Shown here: one piece after another, positions 55,323 through 64,000 of the stretch
Layout of the letters: each line of letters opens with the position of its first letter
Position numbering within the stretch: position 1 is the first letter of the stretch
Assembly: GCF_036077095.1 (NCBI RefSeq)
Contig: NZ_CP107960.1
Coordinates: forward strand, 992,001 to 1,056,000
Direction: 5' to 3'
Source: Streptomyces sp. NBC_00376
GTDB taxonomy: Bacteria > Actinomycetota > Actinomycetes > Streptomycetales > Streptomycetaceae
Length of the DNA stretch: 64,000 nucleotides
The notes under the pieces: model-generated
What the model was told of the DNA's origin: nothing
The model's input: the letters and a program-made list of their open reading frames with translations, nothing else
Database searches by the model: none
Program-made: the position numbers and the translations under genes

Positions 55323-55913
55323 TCAGCGGCCCGCGTCCGGCTCGGGCGAGGCTCCGACGTGCACGGGCGCCCGGACGAAGTCGGCGATGGCGTGGAGTCC
55401 CGGCTGGTATCCGTCCGATGTGTCCACGGTCAGGGTGGGGACGTCCAGGGAGATCGGCACCCAGGAATCGAGGGAGTGCTCTCCTGCGGAGATCGCTCGA
55501 AGCAGGTCCTGGTCGCCATGGGCGGCCCGGTGCGCGTCTTGCTTCGCGCGCTGGACGATTCGGTCGTGCGCGATGTCGGCGTGGGCGGTGCAGCGGATGA
55601 CGCGGAGGGGCGCGAGGCCGGTGAGCGGCTCGAGATTCGGCCGCCAGAGCCGGTCCTGGAAGGCGGCTTCAGCGACGAGCGTGACGCCGGCCTTCAAGAG
55701 CACCTTCAGCACACCGAAGAAGGCATCGAGGGTGGGGTAGTTGAGGGGGTCGTCGCCGCCACTCCGGTAGCCGGGGTGGGACAGGACCATGCCCTGCTTG
55801 ATCTCGTCGCGGATGATCGCGGGGCATCCGAGCACTCGGGCGAGCTCGTGCGCGAGCGTGGTCTTTCCCGTTCCCGGGCCGCCGCTCACGACGACCAGGG
55901 TGGGTGTACTCAT
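55323..55913 (-). CDS. P-loop nucleotide kinase-like ATPase
   Basis: 196 aa from ATG 55913. Walker A VVVSGGPGTGKTTLAHEL near residue 7, then GCPAIIRDEIKQGMV, and AGVTLVAEAAFQDRLWRPNL as the Walker-B-like/lid region. The layout is that of the AAA_33/zeta-toxin-like small kinases that phosphorylate sugars, antibiotics or nucleotides. It is on the opposite strand to the Nudix and methyltransferase genes. Substrate unknown. Confidence 0.8.
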   Translation of the reverse strand: MSTPTLVVVSGGPGTGKTTLAHELARVLGCPAIIRDEIKQGMVLSHPGYRSGGDDPLNYPTLDAFFGVLKVLLKAGVTLVAEAAFQDRLWRPNLEPLTGLAPLRVIRCTAHADIAHDRIVQRAKQDAHRAAHGDQDLLRAISAGEHSLDSWVPISLDVPTLTVDTSDGYQPGLHAIADFVRAPVHVGASPEPDAGR

Positions 55914-55955
55914 CGCGTGTTCTCGCAGGTCAGCATGGGGTTCCCGTTCATGGTT

Positions 55956-56180
55956 TCATCCCGTCAGAGCGGGGTGGATGGGCATTGTGTTCTTCGCGAG
56001 CCGGAGGGCGGTGCATCCGGGGAATCCGGGCTCGCGGGACAGTTTGGCGTATTCGCGGAGGTGGAGTCGGGCAATTGGGGGGCGAGGGCCGTCTTGCTCC
56101 CCGCCCGGGCGCCCGAAGCGTACGGCTCGCGTCAGATCCTCGGGGCAGCAGCAGGCGGGGCATCTGCGGGTGCCGTAGGT
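55956..56180 (-). pseudogene. Small Cys-containing protein remnant without start
   Basis: A minus-strand frame ending at 55956 reads GTRRCPACCCPEDLTRAVRF, ARLHLREYAKLSREPGFPGC and TALRLAKNTMPIHPALTG. It looks like a real small actinobacterial protein (zinc-binding CPxC start), but an in-frame stop lies upstream with no start codon between. Either a remnant or a start that I cannot see. Confidence 0.35.
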
Positions 56181-56379
56181 GCTGCCCGCCTCCGCGTTCT
56201 GTCAACCGCCGCCGCTCGGGGTGGCGGTGGCGGCGGGGGTCACGGAGCCCGGTGACGCCGACGTCCGCGAACCGGGCCCGACGGGGCAGCCGAGAGGCCA
56301 CCCTCCCCCGCCTGGCTTCTCCGCTAGCCTTGCTGCCGGTCGCCTACTGGGGTTGGAACAGGGCCGGGAGAGAAACATC

Positions 56380-57375
56380 ATGGTGAAGGTCCTCATCGCC
56401 GGGGGAGCCGGTTACATCGGCAGCACCATCGCCTCGGCCTGCCTGGACGCAGGCATCACCCCGGTGATCCTCGACAGCCTCGTTCGGGGCCGCCGCGAGT
56501 TCACCGAGGGCCGCACCTTCTACGAAGGCGACATCGCGGACGGCGCACTGGTCGACCGGATCTTCTCGGAGCACCCGGGCATCTCCGCCGTGGTGCACTG
56601 CGCGGCGCTGATCGTGGTGCCCGAGTCCGTCGCGGACCCGATCGGCTATTACGAGGCGAACGTGGCCAAGAGCCTGGCCTTCATCAGCCACCTGCACCGC
56701 AACGGCTGCGACCGCATCATCTTCAGCAGCTCGGCCTCCATCTACCGGGCCGAGGACGGTTCACCCGTCAACGAGGACTCGCCGCTGGCGCCACAGAGCC
56801 CCTACGCGCGGACCAAGGCCGTGTGCGAGGAGATGTTCGCCGACATCGCCGTGGCCGGGCCGCGCGTGCTGTCGCTGCGGTACTTCAACCCGGTCGGGGC
56901 CGACCCCAAGCTGCGTACCGGGCTCCAGCTCAAGCGGCCCAGTCATGCCCTGGGTGTGCTCATCCAGGCACACCAGGAAGGCCGTCCGTTCCCGATCACC
57001 GGGACGAACTACCCGACGCGCGACGGCAGCGGTATCCGGGACTACGTGCACGTCTGGGATCTCGCCGCGGCCCACATCGCGGCGATCGAGCGCTTCGACT
57101 CCATCCTCACGGGCTCGAAGCGCTCGATCGCGATCAATCTCGGCACCGGCTCCGGCACCACGGTCCGGGAGCTGTGCGAGGCGTTCAACAACGTCGTCAG
57201 CACCCCCTTGGCAACCATCGTCACCGGTCCGCGGCCCGGTGACGTGGCCGGCGGCTACACCAGGAGCGACCGGGCGGCCGAGCTGCTGGGGTGGAAGCCG
57301 AAGCTGTCCCTGGAGGACGGCATCCGATCCGCCCTGGACTGGATTCCGGTGCGCGACGCGCTGTTGACGGACTGA
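56380..57375 (+). CDS. UDP-glucose 4-epimerase-like NAD-dependent sugar epimerase
   Basis: 331 aa from ATG 56380. NAD motif VLIAGGAGYIGSTIASACLD near residue 4, catalytic Ser in IIFSSSASIYRAEDG near 115 and YARTK (Tyr-x3-Lys) near 143. LRYFNPVGADP and GSGIRDYVHVWDLAAAH are strongly GalE-like. It interconverts UDP-hexoses or a related NDP-sugar. No other sugar genes are adjacent, so it may be a cargo gene. Confidence 0.88.
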   Translation: MVKVLIAGGAGYIGSTIASACLDAGITPVILDSLVRGRREFTEGRTFYEGDIADGALVDRIFSEHPGISAVVHCAALIVVPESVADPIGYYEANVAKSLAFISHLHRNGCDRIIFSSSASIYRAEDGSPVNEDSPLAPQSPYARTKAVCEEMFADIAVAGPRVLSLRYFNPVGADPKLRTGLQLKRPSHALGVLIQAHQEGRPFPITGTNYPTRDGSGIRDYVHVWDLAAAHIAAIERFDSILTGSKRSIAINLGTGSGTTVRELCEAFNNVVSTPLATIVTGPRPGDVAGGYTRSDRAAELLGWKPKLSLEDGIRSALDWIPVRDALLTD

Positions 57376-57389
57376 AACCCGTCCTTCCC

Positions 57390-57780
57390 GCCTTCACTCC
57401 TGCCTGGCGCTCGGGTCCAGGAGGAGGTCGGCTTTCGAGGGCGAGCAGGTGCCGCATGGCGGGAGCGAGCCACGCGGTGTACCACCGGTGGTCTGCCAGA
57501 GCGTCCCGAAAGGCGTCGTGGGAGACGTCGAGCGTTTCGAGGAGCTTGTGGCCGGCGGTCCGGTCGGCCTCCAGGGTGCCGATGCCCCGAGCGCAATGTG
57601 ACGGGAGCCGCTGAGGTGCTGCTCGTGGGTGCGCAGGTTCCGCCGTACGTCGTGCTCGTCGAGCCGTGCGGCACTTCCGGCGACGTCCACGAGCTGCGGG
57701 TGGGACGGCCGGTCGCTGAGCAGTGAGGCATCCCGGACGCCGGCAACGACGAAGAGGCCGGGGTGCCGGTCAGCAGGTCA
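57390..57780 (-). pseudogene. Frameshifted unknown gene
   Basis: Two minus-strand frames each look coding over part of the stretch: RDASLLSDRPSHPQLVDVAG and ARLDEHDVRRNLRTHEQHLS to about 57600, then EADRTAGHKLLETLDVSHDA and FRDALADHRWYTAWLAPAMR in another frame. Joined, they would make one helical protein of at least 120 aa, which I do not recognise. The start is not clear. Confidence 0.4.
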
Positions 57781-58000
57781 AAGGCGGCGAAGGCTCGTAC
57801 GGGGCCCGACAGACAGGCCCTGTGCGTCCGGGCCCGGCCTCCTGGAAGCAGATGCTCCGGTACAGCCGGCACGCTGAGGATCCTGGCCCTGCCCGTACTC
57901 GGAGGACGCAGGGTGAGGCCCGTCGGGGAAGCCAGCGCGGTAGGTCCCTCGGAGTGCGGAGTTCTCCCTTCCGCGGACCGCCGCGCCTACCCTGGCAGAC

Positions 58001-58795
58001 ATGACCACGGGGGATGAACTGCTCCTGCTCGCGATAGTCCCGGGCAGGCAGCGCATACGGATACGAAGCGAGGACCGGCTTCGGTACGCCCTGCGGACCT
58101 CGGAGTTGGCGGATCTGTGCCTGGCCGGACGGATCGCCGTCGGGCGCCGGCGGATCGAGGTTCTGGACGCCCGGCCCGTCGAGGACCGTCGCCTGAGCAG
58201 TGTCCTGCAAAGTCTCGGCGCAACTGCTCCCCCGCCCGGCCTCAAGGACTGGCTGGGCCGTACGCCGCGCTCCCTGACCGTCGAGTACCTCTCCCGGCTG
58301 GAGGACCAGAAGGCGGTCCGTGTCCGTCGGTGGCGCGATTCCAGCGGCCGTACCCGCAACGACATTCTCTCCGTGGACCTGCCGCGCCGCCAGGCGCTGC
58401 TGACCCGCCTCGACAGCGTGGTCCGCTCCGGCTCCGCAAGGTCGACCGCCGACCTCACCCTCACCGTGCTCGCCCAGGCCGCACGCCTCGCCCCTGCCGC
58501 CTACCCTGGACTGCGCGGCATCACCGACCGCCGCCGTATGGCCGCCCTCGCCGCAAAGCACCGGCTCACCCCCGCAACCGCCGGAGCGGTCCCGGTCACC
58601 GACGAGGAACTCGCTGCGGCACTGACCACCGGCGCCGACTTCCTCACCCGCCAACTCCTCGTCGAGCTCAGTGACCTCTACGCCGACTTCACCACCGGCG
58701 GCCACGGTCTCGGCCACGGCCTGGACTCCGGCAGTTGGTCCGAGGGCGGCGCAGGCGGCACCGGCCACCACGGCGACGGGCACGCCGGCTGGTGA
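58001..58795 (+). CDS. GPP34 (GOLPH3/VPS74-like) family protein
   Basis: 264 aa from ATG 58001. The N-terminal TTGDELLLLAIVPGRQRIRI and YALRTSELADLCLAGRIAV are the diagnostic start of the actinobacterial GPP34 family, followed by an all-helical body. The C-terminus is a Gly/His-rich tail (GGHGLGHGLDSG) that could bind metal. Eukaryotic relatives bind PI4P at the Golgi; bacterial members are abundant in Streptomyces but of unknown function. Confidence 0.85.
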   Translation: MTTGDELLLLAIVPGRQRIRIRSEDRLRYALRTSELADLCLAGRIAVGRRRIEVLDARPVEDRRLSSVLQSLGATAPPPGLKDWLGRTPRSLTVEYLSRLEDQKAVRVRRWRDSSGRTRNDILSVDLPRRQALLTRLDSVVRSGSARSTADLTLTVLAQAARLAPAAYPGLRGITDRRRMAALAAKHRLTPATAGAVPVTDEELAAALTTGADFLTRQLLVELSDLYADFTTGGHGLGHGLDSGSWSEGGAGGTGHHGDGHAGW

Positions 58796-58963
58796 CTCCG
58801 GCAGCCGGAAGTCGCACGGCTCTTGACCGGGCCCGGGGCCCGGTGGCATTCGGCGCGCGGCTTGTGCGGGCATCCCCCACCACCACCGATCACATGGCAC
58901 GGGTCAGGGGCGCCGCTGAGTCGTATCTTCAAATGATCTTGCGTGGTGGATCACGGCCAGGTG

Positions 58964-59250
58964 ATGCGTCGTCATGAATCGTCGGATGCGGAGTGGGAGT
59001 TCGTCCGGGTGCTGTTGCCCGTTTCGCCACGGGGACGTAGGCGGCTGGACGACCGGCGGGTTCTCAACGGGATCGTGTGGAAGTTCCGAACCGGGACCGC
59101 ATCCGGGGGTGGGCCTTGGACGGCACGTTCGAACGGATGCTCCGGGCCGCCCGGGCAAGGGCCGACGCGGTCGGGGACATCGACTGGCTCATGTCGGTCG
59201 AATGGCTGCGCCGCCGACGTATCGTCCCTGCCAAAGGGCTCAATGGCCGA
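58964..59250 (+). pseudogene. IS5-family transposase remnant
   Basis: From ATG 58964 the frame reads MRRHESSDAEWEFVRVLLPV then RRRLDDRRVLNGIVWKFRTG, the N-terminal DUF4096 part of an IS5-family transposase. A deletion then joins it to DGTFERMLRAARARADAVGD and IDWLMSVEW in another frame, and the catalytic DDE part is absent. Confidence 0.8.
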
Positions 59251-59299
59251 TAAGACCAACGTTCCTGCCGTCCTAATCGCCCAACTCCGTATCGGGCAC

Positions 59300-60214
59300 A
59301 TGTCCGGCGCACCGATCCGACCAGCAAGCGCCGCCAGTCGCTGTCCGAGGGAAAAGACAGCGAAGAAGAAGCGCGGGAATCGCTCCAGGCCGTCATCGAG
59401 GCCGCACAGGCCGGCCTGAGCCCGTCGCTCGCCACCAAGGAGCTCGCCGAATACGGCGTAGTGAACATGGACCTTGCTCTGCGCGGCCTGGAGTTGAGAA
59501 CGTTGGACCCCTACCTTGCCGGGTGGCGGATGCGCGTGGTCCCCGCTCGATGCGCATGGTCCCCTCTCCGGGCCACCTCGCGGTACGGTGATCACTGATG
59601 ACGTCGCCGACCGCACCGTGCAGAACTGGATCGCCGACGAGCACAGCCGCTCAACCGTGAAGAGCACCATCGCCGTCCTGGTCCGCGTCATCCTCCACCC
59701 ACGCGCGCCGGCCCTGCCCGACTGGGAAACCCTCGCCGCAGTGGCCGACGCTCTCCTGGCCGCCTCCCACGACCAGTACCGCGGCTGGGGAGATGTGGTC
59801 CTCTTCGCCACGTGCACCCGCCGCACGGATCGGCGAGGTCTCAGGCTGCCGCGTCGGAGTCATCGACACCACCCAGTGGATCTGGACCGTGCGACGCCGG
59901 ACCACATCCGCGTCCGGTGGGCTGACCGGCAAGGGCACCAAGGGCAAGCGCGCCCGTAAGGTTCCCATCGTCGAGGAAATCCGCCCAATCGTCGCCCAGC
60001 GCATCCCGTCCGCCGGTCCCGATCCCGACGCACGCCTGTTCACCGGCCCACGCGGCGGACGCATCTCCACCGCCGCCTTGCGCGACGCCACGCACCGGAG
60101 GCGGCGCTGGGTGGTGGTCAGCGAGATCACGGCTGCCGGCGCTGCGTTCTCCACGCGCCTCAGCGTGCTGCGTGCACCGCGCTCCCTGCCGGGCCCGATC
60201 GTCATGATCCGCTG
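59300..60214 (+). pseudogene. Tyrosine recombinase (phage-type integrase) remnant
   Basis: Pieces of a Streptomyces-type site-specific integrase lie in order but in several frames: ESLQAVIEAAQAGLSPSLAT and DLALRGLELRTLDPYLAGWR (59360-59520), then DRTVQNWIADEHSRSTVKST and QYRGWGDVVLF, then GLTGKGTKGKRARKVPIVEE and ARLFTGPRGGRISTAALRD (to ~60090). A ~20-bp duplication near 59529-59563 causes one break. The C-terminal catalytic His-x2-Arg and Tyr are missing. It points at the tRNA-Pro, as expected for the integrase that inserted the island. Confidence 0.85.
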
Positions 60215-60272
60215 ACACCGGTCAAGGGGGCCGGTCCCCAACTGGCCCCCGGCTGGTCCCCAAGAACGGCCG

Positions 60273-60306
60273 AGGGCCGGTTTCGGATTTCTCCGAAACC
60301 GGCCCT
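60273..60306. terminator. Hairpin downstream of tRNA-Pro and at the end of the integrase remnant
   Basis: AGGGCCGGTTTCGGA (60273-60287) and its exact complement (60292-60306) form a 15-bp stem with a 4-nt loop. It lies 19 bp beyond the tRNA 3' end and would terminate the tRNA transcript. It is similar in position and sequence to the hairpin at the left att. Confidence 0.8.
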
Positions 60307-60325
60307 GACCTGCGACTGTCTCCAG

Positions 60326-60399
<74 letters not shown>

Positions 60400-60449
60400 A
60401 TGCGGTTCCCCCCGGTGTTCCCCGGCGGGCTCGCAGGACAAACATTACC

Positions 60450-63083
60450 TCACTCCGAGGACCGGATCGACGCCCGTGCCTGGTGGGCGCGGTTCGCCAG
60501 GGATTCCGCACCGCATGCGGTGGCCAGTTTGTGGGCTCGGGCGAGTTCGCGCGGTGAGCGGATCGCGATGCCGTAGTCGACGAGGGCCAGCGCGTGTTCG
60601 TACGCGGACGGGGACGCCTCCAGGTGGCGGACCGACTCGGCCAGCAGGTGAGCGGCCTCCTCGGGGCGGGCGAACAGGGAGACACAGCGCAGGGCCTCAC
60701 CGATCGCGGTGTCCGTGCCGAAGCGCTCGGCGTGCACCCGGGCCGTGGTGGCGAGTTGGGCGGCGCGGGCCGGGTCCTCCTCGGTCAGGGCGCGGGCCAG
60801 GTCGCCGGCCCAGGGTGCCCAGACCCCGTTGAACCTGCCTCGGGGTTCGAGGGCATGGCCGGCCGCTTCGAGTTCGGCGATCGCTTCCTTCGTACGGCCT
60901 TCGGCCAGCAGCAGGCGACCGCGTACGCACGGGCCGTCGGGCAGCACCATCGCGCTGGGGTAGGGCGCGCCGAAGGCGTAGCGGTCGGCGATCTCGCGGG
61001 CCTCGGTGACCCGGCCGCGGGCGACCAGGGTGTCGATGAGCAGGCAGGCCGCGTCCCAGTGGACCGGGAGTCCGCTGCCGACCCGGTCGGCGAGGCGCAG
61101 CCCTTCGCGCAGGAAGCCCTCGGCCTCGGCGAGCCGTCCGCGACGGCGGTGGACCAGTCCGAGCAGGGTGTGCGCGAACGCGAGGTGCGCCCCGCTCCAG
61201 CCGGAGATCTCGAAGGCCCGGACGGCTTCGCCGAAGAGTTCCTCGGCCCGGTCGAGCTGATCGGTGAAGGCGTAGGTGATGCCGACGAGGGTCGGCAGTT
61301 CGAAGCCCCACTCGGTGTCGGTCCAGCCGAGGCCGCGGGCGGGGTGGCCGTCGACCAGGGCGCGTTCGCAGAGGTCGACGATGAGCTGGGAGTTCTCGCC
61401 GCGCAGCATGGCGTCGAAGGCACGGAGCGTGAGGAGGGCGCGCTCGGCGTTGTCGCGGCCCTGGAGGTGGTCGGCGTTCCGTGCGAGCCGACCGGATCGG
61501 CCGGGACCGTCCTCCTCGCCGGCCTGCATGCCCTCCCAGAGGAAGTGGGCCGCCTGGAGCCGCATCAGGCCGGGGCCCGGAGCGGTGCGTGCGGCCTCTG
61601 CGGCGAGGGCGCTCGCCGCTTCCTTGAGCTGGTTGTTGTGCGAGTGTGCCGCGGCGAGCCGGTAGGTGGCGTCGACCCGCTGGTCGTCTCGGAGTCCCGG
61701 CATGTCGAGGGCGGCGCGCAGGTGATGGACGGTGGTGGCCGGGGAGCTGAGCAGCGTGGCGCAGCCCAGTTCGTACAGCAGGGTGGCCTTCACGCGCTGG
61801 CGCGGTGGTTCCTGCAGGGCGCGTTCGAGGCAGCGGCGGGCGGCCTCCGGGGCACCGACGGCGAGATGCTGCTTGGCCGCTTCGCGGAGCTGCTCGACCA
61901 GTTCCTGGTCGTCGTCCGGGTGCACTTCGAGCAGGTGGCGGGAGGCCGCGGCGGGGCCGAGGCCCGCCCGGGTGATCGCCCAGGCTGCGCGGCCGTGCAT
62001 GGCGGTGCGGGTGGCCGGCGGGATGGACCGGTACACCGCGCTGGCGATGAGCGGGTGGACGAATTCCAGCGGGTCGAAGCCGGTGACGATACGGGCTTCG
62101 CGCAGCCGTGCCGTGCAGTCGGCGGCCTCTGCGGAGCTCATTCCGGCGAGGGTGGCGGCGAGGTCCTGGGAGATGTCCGTGCCGAGTACGGCGGCGGCCC
62201 AGGCGAACCGGTTGGCGTTGGTGCCGAGCCGTTCGAGTCGGGCGACGAGGCCGCTGCCCCGGGCCGAGGCACCGAGCTCGCGCAGCAGTCCTGCCGCCTC
62301 CTCCAGTGGTGCCAGTTCGCGGTCCTGGACCTTGGCGACGAGTTCGACCGCCTCGTACGGGTTGCCGCCGGTGACGGCCCACACCTCGCGGCAGAACGGG
62401 TCGTCGGCGTGCTCGCCGAGGGCCGCGCGGACCAGTTCCGCGGTGGCGTCCGGGGTGAGTGCGCGCAGCGCGACCCTGACCTGGGAGGGGTGGGCGCTGC
62501 CCGGTCCGCTCTCGTTCTGCCGCGCCGCGAGCTCTTCCGGGCGGTGGGCCTGGACGACCAGGACGGGCAGTTCGCCGAGGCGGGCGGTGAACGAGGCGAG
62601 CCAGGCGAGGGATTCGCCGTCCGCCCAGTGCGCGTCGTCGATGATGAGGAGCAGCGGACGGTGGCTCAGCCGGGAGGCGAGCCGGGCGACGACGAAGTCG
62701 AGGCCGTCGCGCACACCTTGCGGGTCCGGCTGCGGACCGGTCGGCTCGGCCAGTCCGAGGGCCGGTGCGGCGATCTCGTACCAGGGGCCGAACAGGGTCC
62801 GCACCTCGTCGGGCGGGAACTGGTCGAGTGCGGGTTGCAGCAGCTGGCGCACGACGTGGAACGGCACGGATGTGACCGTCTCGCCGCCTCGTGCCGACCA
62901 GACGGAGCAGCGGTCGGCGGCGATCGTCTGGATCTCGCCGAGCAGTGCTGTCTTGCCGATGCCTGCCTCGCCGCTGAAGATCAGCAGCCCGCCGACGGCC
63001 TGGGCGCCACAAAGGGCGTCCACGGCTTGTGCGGCGGCAGCGAGTTCCGGTTCGCGCTCGTACAGCGGCCGGGACGGCTTCAT
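60450..63083 (-). CDS. Large STAND/LuxR-type ATPase lacking the C-terminal HTH
   Basis: 877 aa from ATG 63083. Residues ~10-190 form a P-loop ATPase: LLIFSGEAGIGKTALLGEIQ near 36, and LLLIIDDAHWADGESLAWLA near 147. The remaining ~600 residues are helical TPR-like repeats (FAHTLLGLVHRRRGRLAEAE). This is the LAL/LuxR large regulator layout, but the protein ends at ARASIRSSE, where such regulators normally begin their LuxR helix-turn-helix. It lies only 50 bp from the tRNA-Pro. It could be a truncated regulator or a natural ATPase-only version. Confidence 0.8.
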   Translation of the reverse strand: MKPSRPLYEREPELAAAAQAVDALCGAQAVGGLLIFSGEAGIGKTALLGEIQTIAADRCSVWSARGGETVTSVPFHVVRQLLQPALDQFPPDEVRTLFGPWYEIAAPALGLAEPTGPQPDPQGVRDGLDFVVARLASRLSHRPLLLIIDDAHWADGESLAWLASFTARLGELPVLVVQAHRPEELAARQNESGPGSAHPSQVRVALRALTPDATAELVRAALGEHADDPFCREVWAVTGGNPYEAVELVAKVQDRELAPLEEAAGLLRELGASARGSGLVARLERLGTNANRFAWAAAVLGTDISQDLAATLAGMSSAEAADCTARLREARIVTGFDPLEFVHPLIASAVYRSIPPATRTAMHGRAAWAITRAGLGPAAASRHLLEVHPDDDQELVEQLREAAKQHLAVGAPEAARRCLERALQEPPRQRVKATLLYELGCATLLSSPATTVHHLRAALDMPGLRDDQRVDATYRLAAAHSHNNQLKEAASALAAEAARTAPGPGLMRLQAAHFLWEGMQAGEEDGPGRSGRLARNADHLQGRDNAERALLTLRAFDAMLRGENSQLIVDLCERALVDGHPARGLGWTDTEWGFELPTLVGITYAFTDQLDRAEELFGEAVRAFEISGWSGAHLAFAHTLLGLVHRRRGRLAEAEGFLREGLRLADRVGSGLPVHWDAACLLIDTLVARGRVTEAREIADRYAFGAPYPSAMVLPDGPCVRGRLLLAEGRTKEAIAELEAAGHALEPRGRFNGVWAPWAGDLARALTEEDPARAAQLATTARVHAERFGTDTAIGEALRCVSLFARPEEAAHLLAESVRHLEASPSAYEHALALVDYGIAIRSPRELARAHKLATACGAESLANRAHQARASIRSSE

Positions 63084-63190
63084 GCCTACCCTCCCCAAGG
63101 TGGTGCGGATGGCTTCGACACTAGTCGTGTACGGGGGTCCACGGACAGTGGTTCGGACAGTTCGCCGCAGGTGCGGGGCACAATCGTGGC

Positions 63191-63718
63191 GTGGACGAGA
63201 CTGGCAGGGACCGCGACACCGAGGGCCGGGCGCGCAACGCCCGCCCGCGCGACGGGCTGGGACGCCCCCTTCCGTACGGGGCGCCGGGGGTCGAACGGCA
63301 GCCGGAGGGGGTGGTGCGTACTCCCGAGGAGACGGTGCGGGAGGCACAGCGGTTGCTGGACGCGGGGATGCCGTTCCACGCGCACGAGGTGTTCGAGGAC
63401 GCGTGGAAGTCGGGCCCGGTGGCGGAACGGGAGTTGTGGCGCGGTCTCGCCCAGTTGGCCGTGGGGCTGACCCATGCGGCCCGGGGCAACGCGACGGGCG
63501 GGGCCCGGCTGTTGCGGCGTGGGACGGCGGCGCTCGCGGAGTTCGCCGGGGACCGGCCGTACGGGATCGGCGTCGACGGGCTGATCGGCTGGGCCGGTGA
63601 GCTGGCCGGGCGGGTGGAGGCCGCGGGTGGCGCGGGCGCGGCCGGTGGAGAGGGTGTGCGTGCCGAGCCGGTCGACGCGGCCGCCGAGGCGCCGTGCCTG
63701 CGGCCCCGGGCCCGGTAG
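63191..63718 (+). CDS. DUF309-family protein
   Basis: 175 aa from a GTG at 63191. The core AQRLLDAGMPFHAHEVFEDA and ELWRGLAQLAVGLTHAARGN is the DUF309 signature, a small helical domain with conserved His and Glu/Asp that may bind metal. The N-terminal ~40 residues and the Ala/Gly-rich tail appear disordered. Function unknown. It is divergent from the STAND ATPase gene. Confidence 0.82.
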   Translation: MDETGRDRDTEGRARNARPRDGLGRPLPYGAPGVERQPEGVVRTPEETVREAQRLLDAGMPFHAHEVFEDAWKSGPVAERELWRGLAQLAVGLTHAARGNATGGARLLRRGTAALAEFAGDRPYGIGVDGLIGWAGELAGRVEAAGGAGAAGGEGVRAEPVDAAAEAPCLRPRAR

Positions 63719-63827
63719 GCCGAACCGCAGGGATGTGGCCGGGCACGCCGCACGTCCGCGTCATATTGCGCCGCCCGTCCGCCGGAGCGGTGAACAGGGC
63801 GGCCCGTACCGATTACGATCGCGCGTC

Positions 63828-64000
63828 ATGAGCACTTCTGACCAGGACCAGGCCGTGGAGACCCCGATACCCGGTCCCGAGGCCGATCCCGAAACCGGTC
63901 CCGGGGCCGATCCCGAGGCCGGTGCCGAAACCGGGCCCGAGGCCGTCGCGAAGGCGGAACCCGCCGCGGAGACGGAACCCGCAGCGGACGAGGAGCCCGG
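63828..64000 (+). CDS. N-terminal part of a protein with an acidic Pro/Glu/Ala repeat region
   Basis: ATG 63828; the gene runs off the right edge after ~57 codons. The visible part is a low-complexity tract of units such as PGPEADPETGPGADPEAG, likely disordered. No domain can be named. A region AT-richer than average (63750-63820, with catattg and gattacgat) precedes it and may hold the promoter. Confidence 0.65.
   Translation, partial: MSTSDQDQAVETPIPGPEADPETGPGADPEAGAETGPEAVAKAEPAAETEPAADEEP

Larger units (their letters stand above)
39404..60325. mobile_element. Decayed ~20.9-kb genomic island integrated at tRNA-Pro(GGG)
   Basis: Bounded by the partial tRNA-Pro copy (39404-39446) and the intact tRNA-Pro (60326-60399). 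A tyrosine-integrase pseudogene lies at the tRNA-proximal end and is oriented towards it, as in actinomycete integrative elements. Cargo is mixed: IS110, IS21 and IS5 remnants, several truncated genes, and intact regulatory, redox and modifying enzymes. No intact replication or transfer gene (rep, tra) is seen, so the element is probably no longer mobile. Confidence 0.75.

Noticed and set aside
59651..60241. Minus-strand frame containing a SLTTTQRRLR string like the integrase C-terminal box
   Set aside because: It is antisense to the integrase remnant and the match is a short coincidence; the sense-strand catalytic end is simply missing.
60594..63470. A plus-strand open frame of ~958 codons opposite the STAND ATPase gene
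   Set aside because: It is the antisense shadow of a gene with clear P-loop and TPR motifs. High GC at third positions keeps antisense frames open, and the translation shows no domain.

Overview
The window is a high-GC actinomycete chromosome, almost certainly Streptomyces or a close relative. Third codon positions are nearly all G or C, so the true genes are shadowed by long antisense reading frames. GTGA and ATGA translational coupling is common. The families present (GAP1/TRAFAC GTPase, CHAT proteases, AurF-like diiron oxygenase, many TetR regulators, class I P450s, GPP34, DUF309) are typical of that group.

Region 1 (1-21.1 kb) is a dense biological-conflict or signalling locus. Read from right to left on the minus strand it encodes a membrane-anchored coiled-coil protein, a CHAT protease with a long helical/TPR-like region, a small CATRA-associated-like protein, a RES-domain NAD-targeting protein and a macro-domain protein. 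After a 0.13-kb gap come a small protein, a vWA protein, a PP2C phosphatase, a Ser/Thr kinase, a radical-SAM activase-like enzyme, a coiled-coil protein, a ClpB-like AAA+ ATPase, an Hsp70-like ATPase, a zinc-ribbon GTPase and the start of a GAP1-like GTPase-associated protein cut by the window edge. From vWA onward nearly every junction overlaps. A second CHAT protease is divergent at 17.7-21.1 kb. The likely logic is a kinase/phosphatase/GTPase-gated sensor with chaperone ATPases, controlling proteolytic (CHAT) and NAD or ADP-ribose (RES/macro) outputs.

Region 2 (21.2-38.8 kb) is mostly metabolic and regulatory. It holds a Tat-exported carotenoid oxygenase, a GNAT enzyme, an AurF-like diiron oxygenase with a ferredoxin-ferredoxin-reductase fusion, DoxX, an Old-Yellow-Enzyme/FadH-type reductase with a PadR regulator, an EamA-like transporter and a PAP2 enzyme divergent from a TetR gene. 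An SDR, an SPFH/NAD-kinase-like pair, a Nudix enzyme, an FBP-domain protein, a P450 and a GNAT gene broken by a 23-bp tandem duplication follow. Several clear palindromic operators lie between these genes.

Region 3 (39.4-60.3 kb) is a decayed genomic island at a tRNA-Pro(GGG) gene. The intact tRNA is at 60326-60399 and a 43-bp copy of its 3' end (40/43 identical) lies at 39404-39446. A ruined tyrosine integrase abuts the tRNA. Inside are IS110, IS21 and IS5 fragments, a TetR/DUF1772 pair, a DUF4267 protein, a kinase-like protein, an SDR and a complete ferredoxin-reductase-P450 cassette. A GNAT/GFA/phosphotransferase/Nudix/methyltransferase/P-loop-kinase group, a GalE-like epimerase and a GPP34 protein complete it.

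Region 4 (60.4-64 kb) returns to backbone-like sequence: a large STAND/LuxR-type ATPase that ends where a LuxR HTH would begin, a DUF309 protein and the start of an acidic-repeat protein. All functions are read from sequence motifs and recalled family knowledge; no database search was run.
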